64,000 nucleotides of DNA, taken from NCBI RefSeq assembly GCF_040500525.1, contig NZ_CP159405.1, positions 310,001 to 374,000 of the forward strand, written 5' to 3'. The notes beneath the pieces were generated by a model. It saw only the letters and a program-made list of their open reading frames with translations, did no database searches and was not told the DNA's origin. The stretch comes from Azospirillum formosense (GTDB lineage Bacteria > Pseudomonadota > Alphaproteobacteria > Azospirillales > Azospirillaceae). Positions 1 to 8,602 of this stretch are shown here, in pieces. Positions within the stretch are counted from its first letter, which is position 1; every line of letters begins with the position of its first letter. The position numbers and the translations under genes were made by a program.

Positions 1-27
1 CTCGTATCGCCGGTGCCGATATTCGTA

Positions 28-57
28 TTGGACGATTATCAGAACGCTCCCTATTGT
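28..57 (+). promoter_or_regulatory. Putative sigma70-type promoter of the sugar catabolic operon
   Basis: TTGGAC (28-33) and TATTGT (52-57) are 18 nt apart and lie about 50 nt upstream of the lactonase start. The stretch from about 21 to 40 closely resembles the sequence in front of the sugar transporter operon (3701-3720), so it may also contain an operator. The promoter reading is inference from sequence only. Confidence 0.45.
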
Positions 58-108
58 TGGCGTGGTCAACAAAATTCAGAACGGGACCGCGGGGGGAGGC
101 GAAACGGC

Positions 109-1008
109 ATGCCGCAGGAGGTTCGTTGCGTCTGGCCCGCCCGGGCGCTCCTGGGCGAAGGCCCGCTGTGGTCGCCGGGGCAGGGCGCCGTCTTCTTCGT
201 CGACATCCACGGATCGCGGATCCTGCGCCACGGGCTCGACGACGGGTCCCGGACGGACTGGGCGCTGGAGGACGCGGCCTGCTGGCTGGTGGAGTGCGCC
301 GACGGCGACGGCTTCATCGCCGGGCTGCGCTCGCGCCGGGTGGTCCGCCTGCGGCTGGAGCCGGGCCGCGCGGTGATCGCCGGGGAACTGGCGCGGATCG
401 ACCCCGACCGGCCGGGCAACCGGCTGAACGACGCCAAGGCCGACGCGCAGGGGCGCCTGTGGATCGGCAGCATGGACGACGGAGAGGAGACGCCGTCCGG
501 CGCCTTCCACCGGCTCGACCCCGATGGCTCGATCGCGCCTGTGGACGAGGGCTACACCGTCGCCAACGGCCCGGCCCTGTCCCCGGACGGGCGGACGCTC
601 TACCACACCGACAGCGCGGCGCGGACAATCCACGCCTTCGATGTCGACGACGCGGGGCGGCTGTCCGGCAAGCGCGTCCACATCCGATTCGCCGAGGCCG
701 ACGGCTATCCCGACGGCATGACCTGCGACGCCGAGGGCGGACTGTGGGTCGCCCATTGGGACGGCGGGCGGGTCAGCCGCTTCCGGCCCGACGGCGCGCT
801 GGACCGGACGATCGCGCTGCCGGTGTCGCGGGTCACCTCCTGTGTCTTCGCCGGTCCCGCCCTCGACCGGCTGTTCGTGACCACCGCGGCGTACGGCATC
901 GGCCGCGACGGCCGCCCCGACGAACCGCTGGCCGGCGCGCTGTTCGAGTGCGATCCCGGCGGCGTGCGAGGCCTGCCGCCCGGCCGCTTCGGGCGACCGC
1001 CGGGCTGA
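109..1008 (+). CDS. SMP-30/gluconolactonase family sugar lactonase (likely L-arabinolactonase)
   Basis: A 299-residue beta-propeller protein of the SMP-30/LRE family, expected to hydrolyse a sugar-1,4- or 1,5-lactone to the aldonate in the cytoplasm. Family marks include an N-terminal LGEGPLW motif with the metal-ligand Glu, the NRLNDAKADAQGRLWIGSM stretch with the Asn/Asp metal ligands, a GYTVANGPALSPDG motif and a C-terminal GVRGLPPGRFG tail. The ATG at 109 is chosen because a GGGGGGAGG ribosome site lies 10 nt upstream; the frame is open further upstream but without a comparable site. It heads an operon with a keto-deoxy-pentonate dehydratase and a semialdehyde dehydrogenase, which suggests L-arabinono-lactone as substrate. 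The arabinose dehydrogenase and arabonate dehydratase are not in the window. Substrate is inference; the family call is firm. Confidence 0.85.
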   Translation: MPQEVRCVWPARALLGEGPLWSPGQGAVFFVDIHGSRILRHGLDDGSRTDWALEDAACWLVECADGDGFIAGLRSRRVVRLRLEPGRAVIAGELARIDPDRPGNRLNDAKADAQGRLWIGSMDDGEETPSGAFHRLDPDGSIAPVDEGYTVANGPALSPDGRTLYHTDSAARTIHAFDVDDAGRLSGKRVHIRFAEADGYPDGMTCDAEGGLWVAHWDGGRVSRFRPDGALDRTIALPVSRVTSCVFAGPALDRLFVTTAAYGIGRDGRPDEPLAGALFECDPGGVRGLPPGRFGRPPG

Positions 1009-1069
1009 CCGGCTCCTCCGCACACTGAACCCACAGGCAAACCGACCCGTCAGAAGGACCCCAACGGCC

Positions 1070-1996
1070 ATGGCCTCCAGCGCCCGCCCCTACCGGGGAG
1101 TGTTCCCCGTCGTTCCCACCATCTTCACCGAGACGGGGGACCTCGACCTCGCCGGGCAGACGCGCTGCGTCGATTTCATGATCGACGCCGGGTCCGACGG
1201 CCTGTGCATCCTCGCCAATTTCTCCGAGCAGTTCGTGCTGACCGACGCCGAGCGCGACGTGCTGATGGAAACCATCCTCGGCCACGTCGCCGGCCGGGTG
1301 CCGGTGATCGTCACCACCACCCATTTCAGCACCGCCGCCTGCGCCGCGCGCAGCCGCCGCGCCCAGGAGTTGGGGGCGGGCATGGTGATGGTCATGCCGC
1401 CCTACCACGGCGCCACGATCCGCGTCCCGGAGGCGGGCATCGTCGCCTTCTTCCAGCGGGTGTCCGACGTCATCGACATCCCGATCATGATCCAGGACGC
1501 CCCGGTCAGCGGCACCGCGCTGTCGGCGGAGCTGCTGGCCCGCATGGCGCGGGAGATCGCCAACGTCGCCTACTTCAAGGTCGAGGTGCCGCAGGCCGCC
1601 GCCAAGCTGCGCCGGCTGATCGAGCTGGGCGGCGACGCCGTCGAGGGGCCGTGGGACGGCGAGGAGGCGATCACCCTGCTGGCCGACCTCGACGCCGGGG
1701 CGACCGGCGCCATGACCGGCGGCGGCTATCCCGACGGCATCCGCCAGATCGTCGATCCCTTCCTGGCCGGCGACCGCGAGGCGGCGGTGGCGGCCTACGG
1801 GCGCTGGCTGCCGCTGATCAACCATGAGAACCGCCAGTGCGGCCTTGCCACCGCCAAGATCCTGATGAAGGAGGGCGGCATCATCGCCTGCGACGCCGTG
1901 CGCCACCCGCTGGCGGACCCGCACCCGGCCAGCCGCGCCGGCCTGCTCGACGCCGCCCGCCGCCTCGACCCGCTGGTCCTGCGCTGGGCGCGCTGA
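1070..1996 (+). CDS. araD: DHDPS/NAL-family 2-keto-3-deoxy-L-arabonate dehydratase (AraD-type)
   Basis: A 308-residue member of the dihydrodipicolinate synthase/N-acetylneuraminate lyase superfamily. The Schiff-base lysine is Lys170 in VAYFKVEVP, and the MPPYHG motif carries the conserved Tyr112. Overall it closely resembles, from memory, the Azospirillum brasilense L-2-keto-3-deoxyarabonate dehydratase, which makes alpha-ketoglutaric semialdehyde. The reaction matches the next gene, whose product oxidises that semialdehyde to 2-oxoglutarate. The start has AAGGA upstream. It lies 61 nt after the lactonase and 35 nt before the dehydrogenase, so all three are probably one transcript. A related 5-dehydro-4-deoxyglucarate dehydratase role is the main alternative. 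The symbol follows the Azospirillum usage, not the E. coli epimerase of the same name. Confidence 0.8.
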   Translation: MASSARPYRGVFPVVPTIFTETGDLDLAGQTRCVDFMIDAGSDGLCILANFSEQFVLTDAERDVLMETILGHVAGRVPVIVTTTHFSTAACAARSRRAQELGAGMVMVMPPYHGATIRVPEAGIVAFFQRVSDVIDIPIMIQDAPVSGTALSAELLARMAREIANVAYFKVEVPQAAAKLRRLIELGGDAVEGPWDGEEAITLLADLDAGATGAMTGGGYPDGIRQIVDPFLAGDREAAVAAYGRWLPLINHENRQCGLATAKILMKEGGIIACDAVRHPLADPHPASRAGLLDAARRLDPLVLRWAR

Positions 1997-2031
1997 CGAC
2001 GGCGCCAACCCCTCGCCCAACCGGGAGCCCC

Positions 2032-3615
2032 ATGATGACCATCACCGGCGAGATGCTGATCGGCGCCCACGGCCACCGCGGCTCCGACGGCGCCTTCCGC
2101 GCGGTCGATCCCGCCACCGGCGCGGAGCTGGAGCCGGTCTTCGGCGGCGGGGGGGCGGCGGAGGTCGAGCGCGCCTGCGCGCTGGCCTGGGCCGCCTTCG
2201 ACGCCTTCCGTGAGACTGGGCTGGAGGCGCGGGCCGCCTTCCTGGAGACCATCGCGGCGAACATCCTCGACCTCGGCGACGCGCTGATCGTCCGCGCCAT
2301 GGCCGAGAGCGGCCTGCCGCGCGCGCGGCTGGAGGGGGAACGGGCGCGCACCGTCGGGCAGTTCCGCCTGTTCGCCCAGACCGTGCGCGAGGGCGGCTGG
2401 CTGGAGGCCCGCATCGACCCGGCCCAGCCGGAGCGCAAGCCGTTGCCGCGCCCCGACGTCCGGCAGCGCCACATCCCGCTCGGCCCGGTCGCGGTGTTCG
2501 GCGCGTCGAATTTTCCGCTGGCCTTCTCGGTGGCCGGGGGCGACACCGCGTCGGCTCTTGCCGCCGGCTGCCCGGTGGTGGTCAAGGGCCATTCCGCCCA
2601 TCCCGGCACGTCGGAGCTGGTCGGCCGGGCCATCCGGGCGGCGGTGGCCACCTGCGGGCTGCCCGAGGGCGTCTTCTCGCTGCTGTTCGGCGTCGGCAAT
2701 CCCATCGGAGCGGCCCTGGTGACCGACCCGCGCATCAAGGCGGTGGGCTTCACCGGCTCGCGCGGCGGCGGCCTTGCCCTGATGGTGGCGGCGGCCCGCC
2801 GGCCGGAGCCGATCCCGGTCTATGCGGAGATGAGCAGCATCAACCCGGTCTTCCTGATGCCGGCGGCGCTGGCCGCGCGGGCGGAGGCGCTGGGCAAGGG
2901 CTTCGTGGCGTCCCTGACCATGGGCGCCGGCCAGTTCTGCACCAACCCCGGCATCCTGCTGGGCGTCGACGGGCCGGACCTCGACCGCTTCCTGGCTGTG
3001 GCGGTGGAGGCGCTGGGTGGCAGCGCGGCCTCGACCATGCTGACCCCGGCCATCCACGCCGCCTATGATTCGGGGGTGGCGCGTCTGTCCGGAAGCGCCG
3101 CCGTGGCGATGCTCGCCCGCGGCTTGGCGTGCAGCGGTCCCAACCAGGCGCAAGCCGCCTTGTTCGGCACCACCGCCGACGCCTTCCTCGCCGAGCCGGA
3201 CCTGCAGGACGAGGTGTTCGGGGCGGCGTCCCTGCTGATCCGCTGCCCGGACGGCACGGCGATGCGAACCGTCGCCGAGCGGCTGGAGGGCCAGCTCACC
3301 GCGACCGTGCAGATGGAGTCGGCGGACGGCGACGCCGTGGCGGCGCTGCTGCCGACGCTGGAGCGCAAGGCGGGCCGCATCCTGGCCAACGGTTGGCCGA
3401 CCGGGGTGGAGGTCTGCCACGCCATGGTGCATGGCGGCCCCTTCCCGGCGACCTCGGACAGCCGGACCACCTCGGTTGGGACCTTGGCGATCCGGCGCTT
3501 CCTGCGCCCGGTCTGCTACCAGGACATCCCCGCCGCCCTGCTGCCGAAGGCGCTGCGCGACGGCAACCCGCTCGGCCTGTGGCGGCGGATCGACGGCGTG
3601 CCCGGCCAAGCCTGA
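2032..3615 (+). CDS. Alpha-ketoglutaric semialdehyde dehydrogenase (2,5-dioxovalerate dehydrogenase)
   Basis: A 527-residue aldehyde dehydrogenase of the long KGSADH branch. The nucleophile is Cys303 in GAGQFCTNPG and the general base is Glu266 in PVYAEMSSINP. The cofactor region is marked by VFGASNFPLAFSVAGGDT, VVVKGHSAHPGTS and GFTGSRGGG. Lack of a classical KPSE motif (here KGHSAHP) is typical of this subfamily, which often accepts NADP. Two ATGs at 2032 and 2035 follow a GGGAG site. It should convert the semialdehyde made by the upstream dehydratase to 2-oxoglutarate, completing the pathway into the TCA cycle. It is the last gene before a 209-nt gap and the transporter operon. Confidence 0.88.
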   Translation: MMTITGEMLIGAHGHRGSDGAFRAVDPATGAELEPVFGGGGAAEVERACALAWAAFDAFRETGLEARAAFLETIAANILDLGDALIVRAMAESGLPRARLEGERARTVGQFRLFAQTVREGGWLEARIDPAQPERKPLPRPDVRQRHIPLGPVAVFGASNFPLAFSVAGGDTASALAAGCPVVVKGHSAHPGTSELVGRAIRAAVATCGLPEGVFSLLFGVGNPIGAALVTDPRIKAVGFTGSRGGGLALMVAAARRPEPIPVYAEMSSINPVFLMPAALAARAEALGKGFVASLTMGAGQFCTNPGILLGVDGPDLDRFLAVAVEALGGSAASTMLTPAIHAAYDSGVARLSGSAAVAMLARGLACSGPNQAQAALFGTTADAFLAEPDLQDEVFGAASLLIRCPDGTAMRTVAERLEGQLTATVQMESADGDAVAALLPTLERKAGRILANGWPTGVEVCHAMVHGGPFPATSDSRTTSVGTLAIRRFLRPVCYQDIPAALLPKALRDGNPLGLWRRIDGVPGQA

Positions 3616-3706
3616 GAAAAGGACGGGCGTGAGGGAAGGACCGGCAACGCTCTGCCCGCATCGGGCGATCATGCCGGTTTCGGTATCGCTTCGGTCGAGA
3701 ATCATA

Positions 3707-3737
3707 TTGGACAGATATGGTTTTCGACGCCTAATGT
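3707..3737 (+). promoter_or_regulatory. Putative promoter/operator of the sugar transporter operon
   Basis: TTGGAC (3707-3712) and TAATGT (3732-3737) are 19 nt apart, 88 nt upstream of the binding-protein start. The surrounding ATATTGGACAGATAT resembles the region upstream of the lactonase gene (GTATTGGACGATTAT at 26-40), which suggests shared control of catabolism and uptake. The remainder of the 3616-3824 gap shows nothing else recognisable. Confidence 0.5.
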
Positions 3738-3824
3738 TGGTGCAACGAACAGATGCGAGCGGGCACAGGCGGGTCGCCGGGGTTGCCCGGATCGATGACA
3801 AGACACCCAGGGGAGTGAAACGGT

Positions 3825-4790
3825 ATGTCCAGGACATGGCTGATCTCCGCCGCTGCCGCCGCGGCCTTGTTGATCGGGCTCGGCGGAGCACAGGCCGCCG
3901 ACAAGAAGCTGGTGGTCGGCTTCTCGCAGATCGGCTCGGAATCGGGCTGGCGCGCCGCCGAGACCAAGACCGCCAAGGCGGAGGCCGAGAAGCGCGGGAT
4001 CGACCTGAAGATTTCCGACGCCCAGCAGAAGCAGGAGAACCAGATCAAGGCCGTGCGCTCCTTCGTCGCCCAGGGCGTGGACGCCATCTTCATCGCCCCC
4101 GTGGTGGCGACCGGCTGGGATTCGGTGCTGAAGGAGGCGAAGGAGGCGAAGATCCCCGTCGTCCTGCTCGACCGCCAGATCGAGACCAAGGACCCCGGCC
4201 TCTACATGACCGCCGTCACCTCCGACACGGTGCTGGAGGGGCGGGTGGCCGGCGAGTGGCTGGCCAAGCAGACCGGGGGCACCTGCAACGTGGTCGAACT
4301 CCAGGGCACCGTCGGCTCCTCCCCCGCCATCAACCGCAAGAAGGGCTTCGACGAGGTCGTCGCCAAGAACCCCGGCATGAAGATCGTCCGCACCCAGTCC
4401 GGCGACTTCACCCGCGCCAAGGGCAAGGAGGTGATGGAGAGCTTCATCAAGGCGGAGAACGGCGGCAAGGGCATCTGCGCGGTCTACGCCCACAACGACG
4501 ACATGGCGGTCGGCGCCATCCAGGCGATCAAGGAGGCCGGCTTGAAGCCGGGCAAGGACATCCTGGTCGTGTCCATCGACGGCGTGCCCGACATCTTCAA
4601 GGCGATGGCGGAGGGCGAGGCGAACGCGACCGTGGAGCTGACGCCGAACATGGCCGGCCCGGCCTTCGACGCGCTGATCGCCTTCAAGAAGGACGGCAAG
4701 GCGCCGCCGAAATGGATCCAGACGGAATCGGCGCTGTTCACCCCCGACACCGCCAAGGCCGAGTACGAACGCCGCAAGGACGCCTACTGA
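3825..4790 (+). CDS. ytfQ: Sugar ABC transporter periplasmic binding protein, YtfQ/AraU type
   Basis: A 321-residue periplasmic type I binding protein. The first 24 residues form a signal peptide ending in AQAA. The mature protein has the stretches GFSQIGSESGWRAAE, QKQENQIKAVRSF, GVDAIFIAPVV and HNDDMAVGAIQAI, which match E. coli YtfQ (galactofuranose binding) almost word for word as I recall it. In Shewanella the homologous AraUVWZ system carries L-arabinose. Because it sits just behind a keto-deoxy-arabonate pathway, L-arabinose is the likelier ligand here. The start has AGGGGAGTGA upstream. It is first in a four-gene transporter operon with its own promoter-like region. Confidence 0.88.
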   Translation: MSRTWLISAAAAAALLIGLGGAQAADKKLVVGFSQIGSESGWRAAETKTAKAEAEKRGIDLKISDAQQKQENQIKAVRSFVAQGVDAIFIAPVVATGWDSVLKEAKEAKIPVVLLDRQIETKDPGLYMTAVTSDTVLEGRVAGEWLAKQTGGTCNVVELQGTVGSSPAINRKKGFDEVVAKNPGMKIVRTQSGDFTRAKGKEVMESFIKAENGGKGICAVYAHNDDMAVGAIQAIKEAGLKPGKDILVVSIDGVPDIFKAMAEGEANATVELTPNMAGPAFDALIAFKKDGKAPPKWIQTESALFTPDTAKAEYERRKDAY

Positions 4791-4828
4791 CCCGGCCCGT
4801 CCCACGGCACCGCCGGCGAGGACCCCGC

Positions 4829-6382
4829 ATGACGGATCCCACCCCCACCGCGTCCCCGCCGCTCCTGGCGATCCGCGGCCTGTCCAAGGCCTTCCTGGGC
4901 GTCCAGGCGCTGGACGGCGTGGATTTCACCGTGCGCCATGGCGAGATCCACGCCCTCCTCGGCGAGAACGGCGCCGGCAAGTCGACTCTGATCAAGACGC
5001 TGACCGGCGTCTACCAGCGCGACGCCGGCACCGTGACGCTGGAGGGGCGGGCCATCGCCCCCCGCGGCGTGGAGGAGGCGCAGCGCCTGCACATCGGCAC
5101 CGTCTATCAGGAGGTGAATCTGCTGCCGAACCTGTCGGTGGCGGAGAACCTGTTCCTCGGCCGGCAGCCGATGCGGTTCGGTCTGGTCGACCGCGGTGCC
5201 ATGCGGCGGCGGGCGCGGGCGGTGCTGATCCCCTACGGCCTGTCCCTCGACGTGACGGCGCCGCTCGGCCGCTTCTCGGTGGCGACCCAGCAGATCGTCG
5301 CCATCGCCCGCGCGGTGGACATGTCGGCCAAGGTGCTGATCCTCGACGAGCCGACCGCCAGCCTCGACGCGCAGGAGGTGGCGGTCCTCTTCAAGGTGAT
5401 GCGCACCCTGCGGTCGCGCGGCATCGGCATCGTCTTCGTCACCCATTTCCTCGACCAGGTCTACGCGCTGTGCGACCGCATCACCGTGCTGCGCAACGGC
5501 CGTCTGGTGGGGGAGCGGCGCACCGCGGAGCTGCCGCGCCTCGACCTCGTCGCCATGATGCTGGGGCGGGAGCTGGAGGAGGCGGCCCACCGCATCGCCC
5601 CGCCGCCGGACGACGGCGCGGAGGAGACGCGGCCGCCGCTGGTCCGCTTCCGCGGCTACGGCAAGGCGCGCAGCGTCGAGCCTTTCGATCTCGACCTCCG
5701 CCCCGGCGAGGTGGTGGGACTCGCCGGGCTGCTCGGCTCCGGCCGGACGGAGACGGCGCGTCTGGTCTTCGGCATCGACTGCGCCGACCGCGGCGAGGCG
5801 GCGGTGGACGGCCGGACGGTGCGGCTGCGCGGGCCGCGCGACGCCATCCGGCTCGGCTTCGGCTTCTGCCCGGAGGACCGCAAGAAGGAGGGCATCGTCG
5901 GCGCGCTGTCGGTGCGCGAGAACATCATCCTGGCGCTCCAGGCCCGGCAGGGCTGGCTGCGGCCGATCCCGCGCCGCCGCCAGGAGGAGATCGCCGACCG
6001 CTTCATCCGTCTGCTGGACATCCGCACGCCGCACGCCGAGCAGCCGATCCAGCTCCTCTCCGGCGGCAACCAGCAGAAGGCGCTGCTCGCCCGCTGGCTG
6101 GCGACCGAGCCGCGCCTGCTGATCCTCGACGAGCCGACGCGCGGCATCGACGTGGGCGCCCACGCCGAGATCATCCGCCTGATCGAGCGGCTGTGCGCCG
6201 ACGGCATGGCCCTGCTGGTCGTCTCGTCCGAGCTTGAGGAGATCGTCGCCTACAGCCGCCGCGTCGTCGTGCTGCGCGACCGCCGCCATGTCGCGGAACT
6301 GAGGGGAGGGGAGGTCGCCGTGGACCGCATCGTCGCCGCCATCGCGTCGGAGCCGGCCCCGTCCGGGGAGCCGCGCCCATGA
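4829..6382 (+). CDS. ytfR: Sugar ABC transporter ATPase with two nucleotide-binding domains, YtfR/AraV type
   Basis: A 517-residue tandem ATPase of the carbohydrate uptake (CUT2) class. Domain 1 has Walker A GENGAGKST at residues 45-53, the degenerate signature FSVATQQ usual for this class and Walker B LILDEPTASLD. Domain 2 has a degenerate Walker A region (GLLGSGRTE), a canonical LSGGNQQK signature and LILDEPTRGIDVG. It energises uptake through the two permeases that follow. The stop overlaps the next start by 4 nt (ATGA), so the two are translationally coupled. The ATG at 4829 matches the usual N-terminus, although the frame is open far upstream. Confidence 0.9.
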   Translation: MTDPTPTASPPLLAIRGLSKAFLGVQALDGVDFTVRHGEIHALLGENGAGKSTLIKTLTGVYQRDAGTVTLEGRAIAPRGVEEAQRLHIGTVYQEVNLLPNLSVAENLFLGRQPMRFGLVDRGAMRRRARAVLIPYGLSLDVTAPLGRFSVATQQIVAIARAVDMSAKVLILDEPTASLDAQEVAVLFKVMRTLRSRGIGIVFVTHFLDQVYALCDRITVLRNGRLVGERRTAELPRLDLVAMMLGRELEEAAHRIAPPPDDGAEETRPPLVRFRGYGKARSVEPFDLDLRPGEVVGLAGLLGSGRTETARLVFGIDCADRGEAAVDGRTVRLRGPRDAIRLGFGFCPEDRKKEGIVGALSVRENIILALQARQGWLRPIPRRRQEEIADRFIRLLDIRTPHAEQPIQLLSGGNQQKALLARWLATEPRLLILDEPTRGIDVGAHAEIIRLIERLCADGMALLVVSSELEEIVAYSRRVVVLRDRRHVAELRGGEVAVDRIVAAIASEPAPSGEPRP

Positions 6383-7431
6383 CGCGGCCGGCCCCCGGCC
6401 CGTCGCGCAACCTGCCGCAATACGGCGCGCTGGCCGCCGTTCTGCTGGCCAACTGGCTGCTCTTTCCTGACTTCTTTTCCATCCGGCTGCAGGACGGCCG
6501 GCTGTTCGGCAGCCTGATCGACGTGCTGAACCGCGGCGCCCCGGTGGCGCTGCTCGCCATCGGCATGACCATGGTCATCGCCACCCGCGGCGTCGACCTG
6601 TCGGTCGGCGCGGTGATGGCGATCTCCGGCGCGGTCGCCGCCACCCTGACCCAGGCGGGCTGGGGCTTGGCCCCGGTGCTGGCGGCGTCGCTGGCGGCCG
6701 GCCTGCTCTGCGGCCTGTGGAACGGCCTGCTGGTGGCGGTCCTGCGCATCCAGCCGATCATCGCCACCCTGATCCTGATGGTCGCGGGCCGCGGCATCGC
6801 CCAGCTCGTCACCGAGGGGCAGATCGTCACCTTCACCAGCCCCGGCCTCGCCTTCATCGGCAGCGGGTCCTTCCTGACCGTGCCGATGCCGGTGGTCATC
6901 ACCGCCGTCCTGCTGGGGGTGACCGCGCTGCTGGTCCGCACCAGCGCGCTGGGGCTGATGATCGAGGCGGTCGGCGTCAACCGGCTGTCCAGCGCCGGGG
7001 CGGGGGTGAACACGCCGGTCGTGCTGATCGCCGTCTATGTCTGGTGCGGCCTGTGCGCCGCGGTCGCCGGTCTGGTGGTCGCCGCCGACATCCGCGGCGC
7101 CGACGCCAACAACGCCGGCCTGTGGCTGGAGCTGGACGCCATCCTGGCGGTGGTGGTCGGCGGCACCTCGCTGCTCGGCGGCCGGTTCGGGCTGCTGTTG
7201 TCGGTGGTGGGCGCGCTGATCCTCCAGGCGATGAACACCGGCATCCTGCTGAGCGGCTTCAAGCCGGAGTTCAACCTGATCGTCAAGGCGGGCGTCCTGA
7301 TGGTGGTCCTGCTGCTGCAGTCGCCGACCATGACGCTGTTCCTGCCGCGCTCCGCCGGCCCCCGGCCGGTCCGGGCGCCAACCCCGCCGCGGGCCAAGCC
7401 CGAGAGCCAAAGCCCGAGCGCGGGAGCGTGA
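6379..7431 (+). CDS. ytfT: Sugar ABC transporter permease, YtfT/AraW type
   Basis: A 350-residue membrane protein of the BPD_transp_2 (CUT2 permease) family with eight or more hydrophobic helices. Family marks are IGMTMVIATRGVDLSVGAVMAISGA near the N-terminus (the conserved IDLSVG-type motif) and a VVVGGTSLLGGRFG motif near residue 260. Start overlaps the ATPase stop by 4 nt and the next gene begins 4 nt after its stop, so this is the core of the transporter operon. The proline-rich C-terminal tail after about residue 325 is not conserved. It pairs with YjfF to form a heterodimeric pore. Confidence 0.88.
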   Translation: MTRPAPGPSRNLPQYGALAAVLLANWLLFPDFFSIRLQDGRLFGSLIDVLNRGAPVALLAIGMTMVIATRGVDLSVGAVMAISGAVAATLTQAGWGLAPVLAASLAAGLLCGLWNGLLVAVLRIQPIIATLILMVAGRGIAQLVTEGQIVTFTSPGLAFIGSGSFLTVPMPVVITAVLLGVTALLVRTSALGLMIEAVGVNRLSSAGAGVNTPVVLIAVYVWCGLCAAVAGLVVAADIRGADANNAGLWLELDAILAVVVGGTSLLGGRFGLLLSVVGALILQAMNTGILLSGFKPEFNLIVKAGVLMVVLLLQSPTMTLFLPRSAGPRPVRAPTPPRAKPESQSPSAGA

Positions 7432-7435
7432 CGCC

Positions 7436-8413
7436 ATGATCCACCGCTTTCTTCCCCTGCTGGTGACCAGCGCCGTCCTGGTGGTCGGCTTCCTGCTCTG
7501 CGCCGCGCAGTTCCCCGCCTTCGCCTCGCTGCGGGTCGTCGGCAACCTGCTGACCGACAATGCCTTCCTCGGCATCACGGCGGTCGGCATGACCTTCGTG
7601 ATCCTGTCGGGCGGCATCGACCTGTCGGTGGGGGCGGTGATCGGCTTCACCACGGTTTTGCTGGCCGTGCTGATCGAGCAGGGCGGCTGGCACCCCGTCT
7701 CCGCCTTCGCCGTGGCGCTGGCGGTGGCCGGCGGCTTCGGCGCGGCGATGGGGGCGGTGATCCACGTCTTCCAGATGCCGCCCTTCATCGTCACGCTGGC
7801 CGGGATGTTCGTCGCCCGCGGCCTGGGCTTCGTGCTGAGCACCGATTCCATTCCGATCAACCACCCGCTCTACGCCGAACTGGGCGACATGGCGCTGCGT
7901 TTCGACGGCGGGGGCAAGCTGACCCTGCCGGCGCTGCTGATGCTGGGGGTGGTCGCCGCCGCGGTGGTCTGCGCCCATTGGACGCGCTTCGGCGCCAACC
8001 TCTACGCGCTGGGCGGCAACCGCCAGTCGGCGGAGCTGATGGGCGTGCCGGTGGGCCGCACCACGGTGGCGGTCTACGCCCTGTCGGGGCTGCTGGCCGG
8101 ATTGGCGGGGATCGTCTTCTCGCTCTACACCGGGGCCGGCTATTCGCTGGCGGCGACCGGGGTGGAGCTGGACACCATCACCGCGGTGGTGATCGGCGGC
8201 ACCCAGCTGACCGGCGGCTACGGCTACGTGGTCGGCACCTTCATCGGCGTGCTGATCCAGGGACTGATCCAGACCTACATCACCTTCGACGGCAGCCTGA
8301 GCAGTTGGTGGACGAAGATCGCCATCGGCGTCCTGCTGTTCGTCTTCATCCTTCTGCAGAAGGGCCTGTTGGCCGTCTGGACCGGCCGCGGCGGCGCCCC
8401 GGCGGAGGCGTGA
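7436..8413 (+). CDS. yjfF: Sugar ABC transporter permease, YjfF/AraZ type
   Basis: A 325-residue CUT2 permease. It has the VGMTFVILSGGIDLSVGAVIGF motif around residues 48-70 and TAVVIGGTQLTGGYGYVVGTFIGVL near residue 250, both diagnostic of the family and very like E. coli YjfF. Hydrophobic helices run through most of the length. GGGAG lies upstream of the ATG. It ends the sugar operon; 189 nt follow before the iron operon. Together with the preceding three genes it forms a galactofuranose/L-arabinose type importer. Confidence 0.88.
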   Translation: MIHRFLPLLVTSAVLVVGFLLCAAQFPAFASLRVVGNLLTDNAFLGITAVGMTFVILSGGIDLSVGAVIGFTTVLLAVLIEQGGWHPVSAFAVALAVAGGFGAAMGAVIHVFQMPPFIVTLAGMFVARGLGFVLSTDSIPINHPLYAELGDMALRFDGGGKLTLPALLMLGVVAAAVVCAHWTRFGANLYALGGNRQSAELMGVPVGRTTVAVYALSGLLAGLAGIVFSLYTGAGYSLAATGVELDTITAVVIGGTQLTGGYGYVVGTFIGVLIQGLIQTYITFDGSLSSWWTKIAIGVLLFVFILLQKGLLAVWTGRGGAPAEA

Positions 8414-8510
8414 CCCCTCCTCCGGTGTCGTGACCGTGGCGCCCATCGTTTCATGCGTCGGAGCGGCATCGCGCTGATGCCCCCCGCTCTCCGTTCCTTG
8501 CCGCAAACGA

Positions 8511-8531
8511 AAATGAGAATTCTTCGCATTT
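8511..8531 (+). promoter_or_regulatory. Fur-box-like inverted repeat before the iron reduction operon
   Basis: Arms AAATGAGAA and TTCGCATTT around a 3-nt centre pair with a single mismatch. It lies 71 nt upstream of the PepSY gene. Two related palindromes precede the TonB receptor and the ECF sigma gene in the same island. The layout resembles alphaproteobacterial Fur sites, so iron repression is the likely role. This is inferred from symmetry and gene context. Nothing else stands out in 8414-8602. Confidence 0.6.
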
Positions 8532-8602
8532 GACCGTGAGGCGACGGGCCGGTCCGGTCGTCTGGAGAGTCGGAGCGGTGGTTCCTTGCGGAAGAGGACG
8601 AG

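Noticed and set aside
1795..3891. A 698-codon minus-strand frame opposite the semialdehyde dehydrogenase
   Set aside because: Antisense shadow with no recognisable domain; the plus-strand enzyme has intact catalytic residues.
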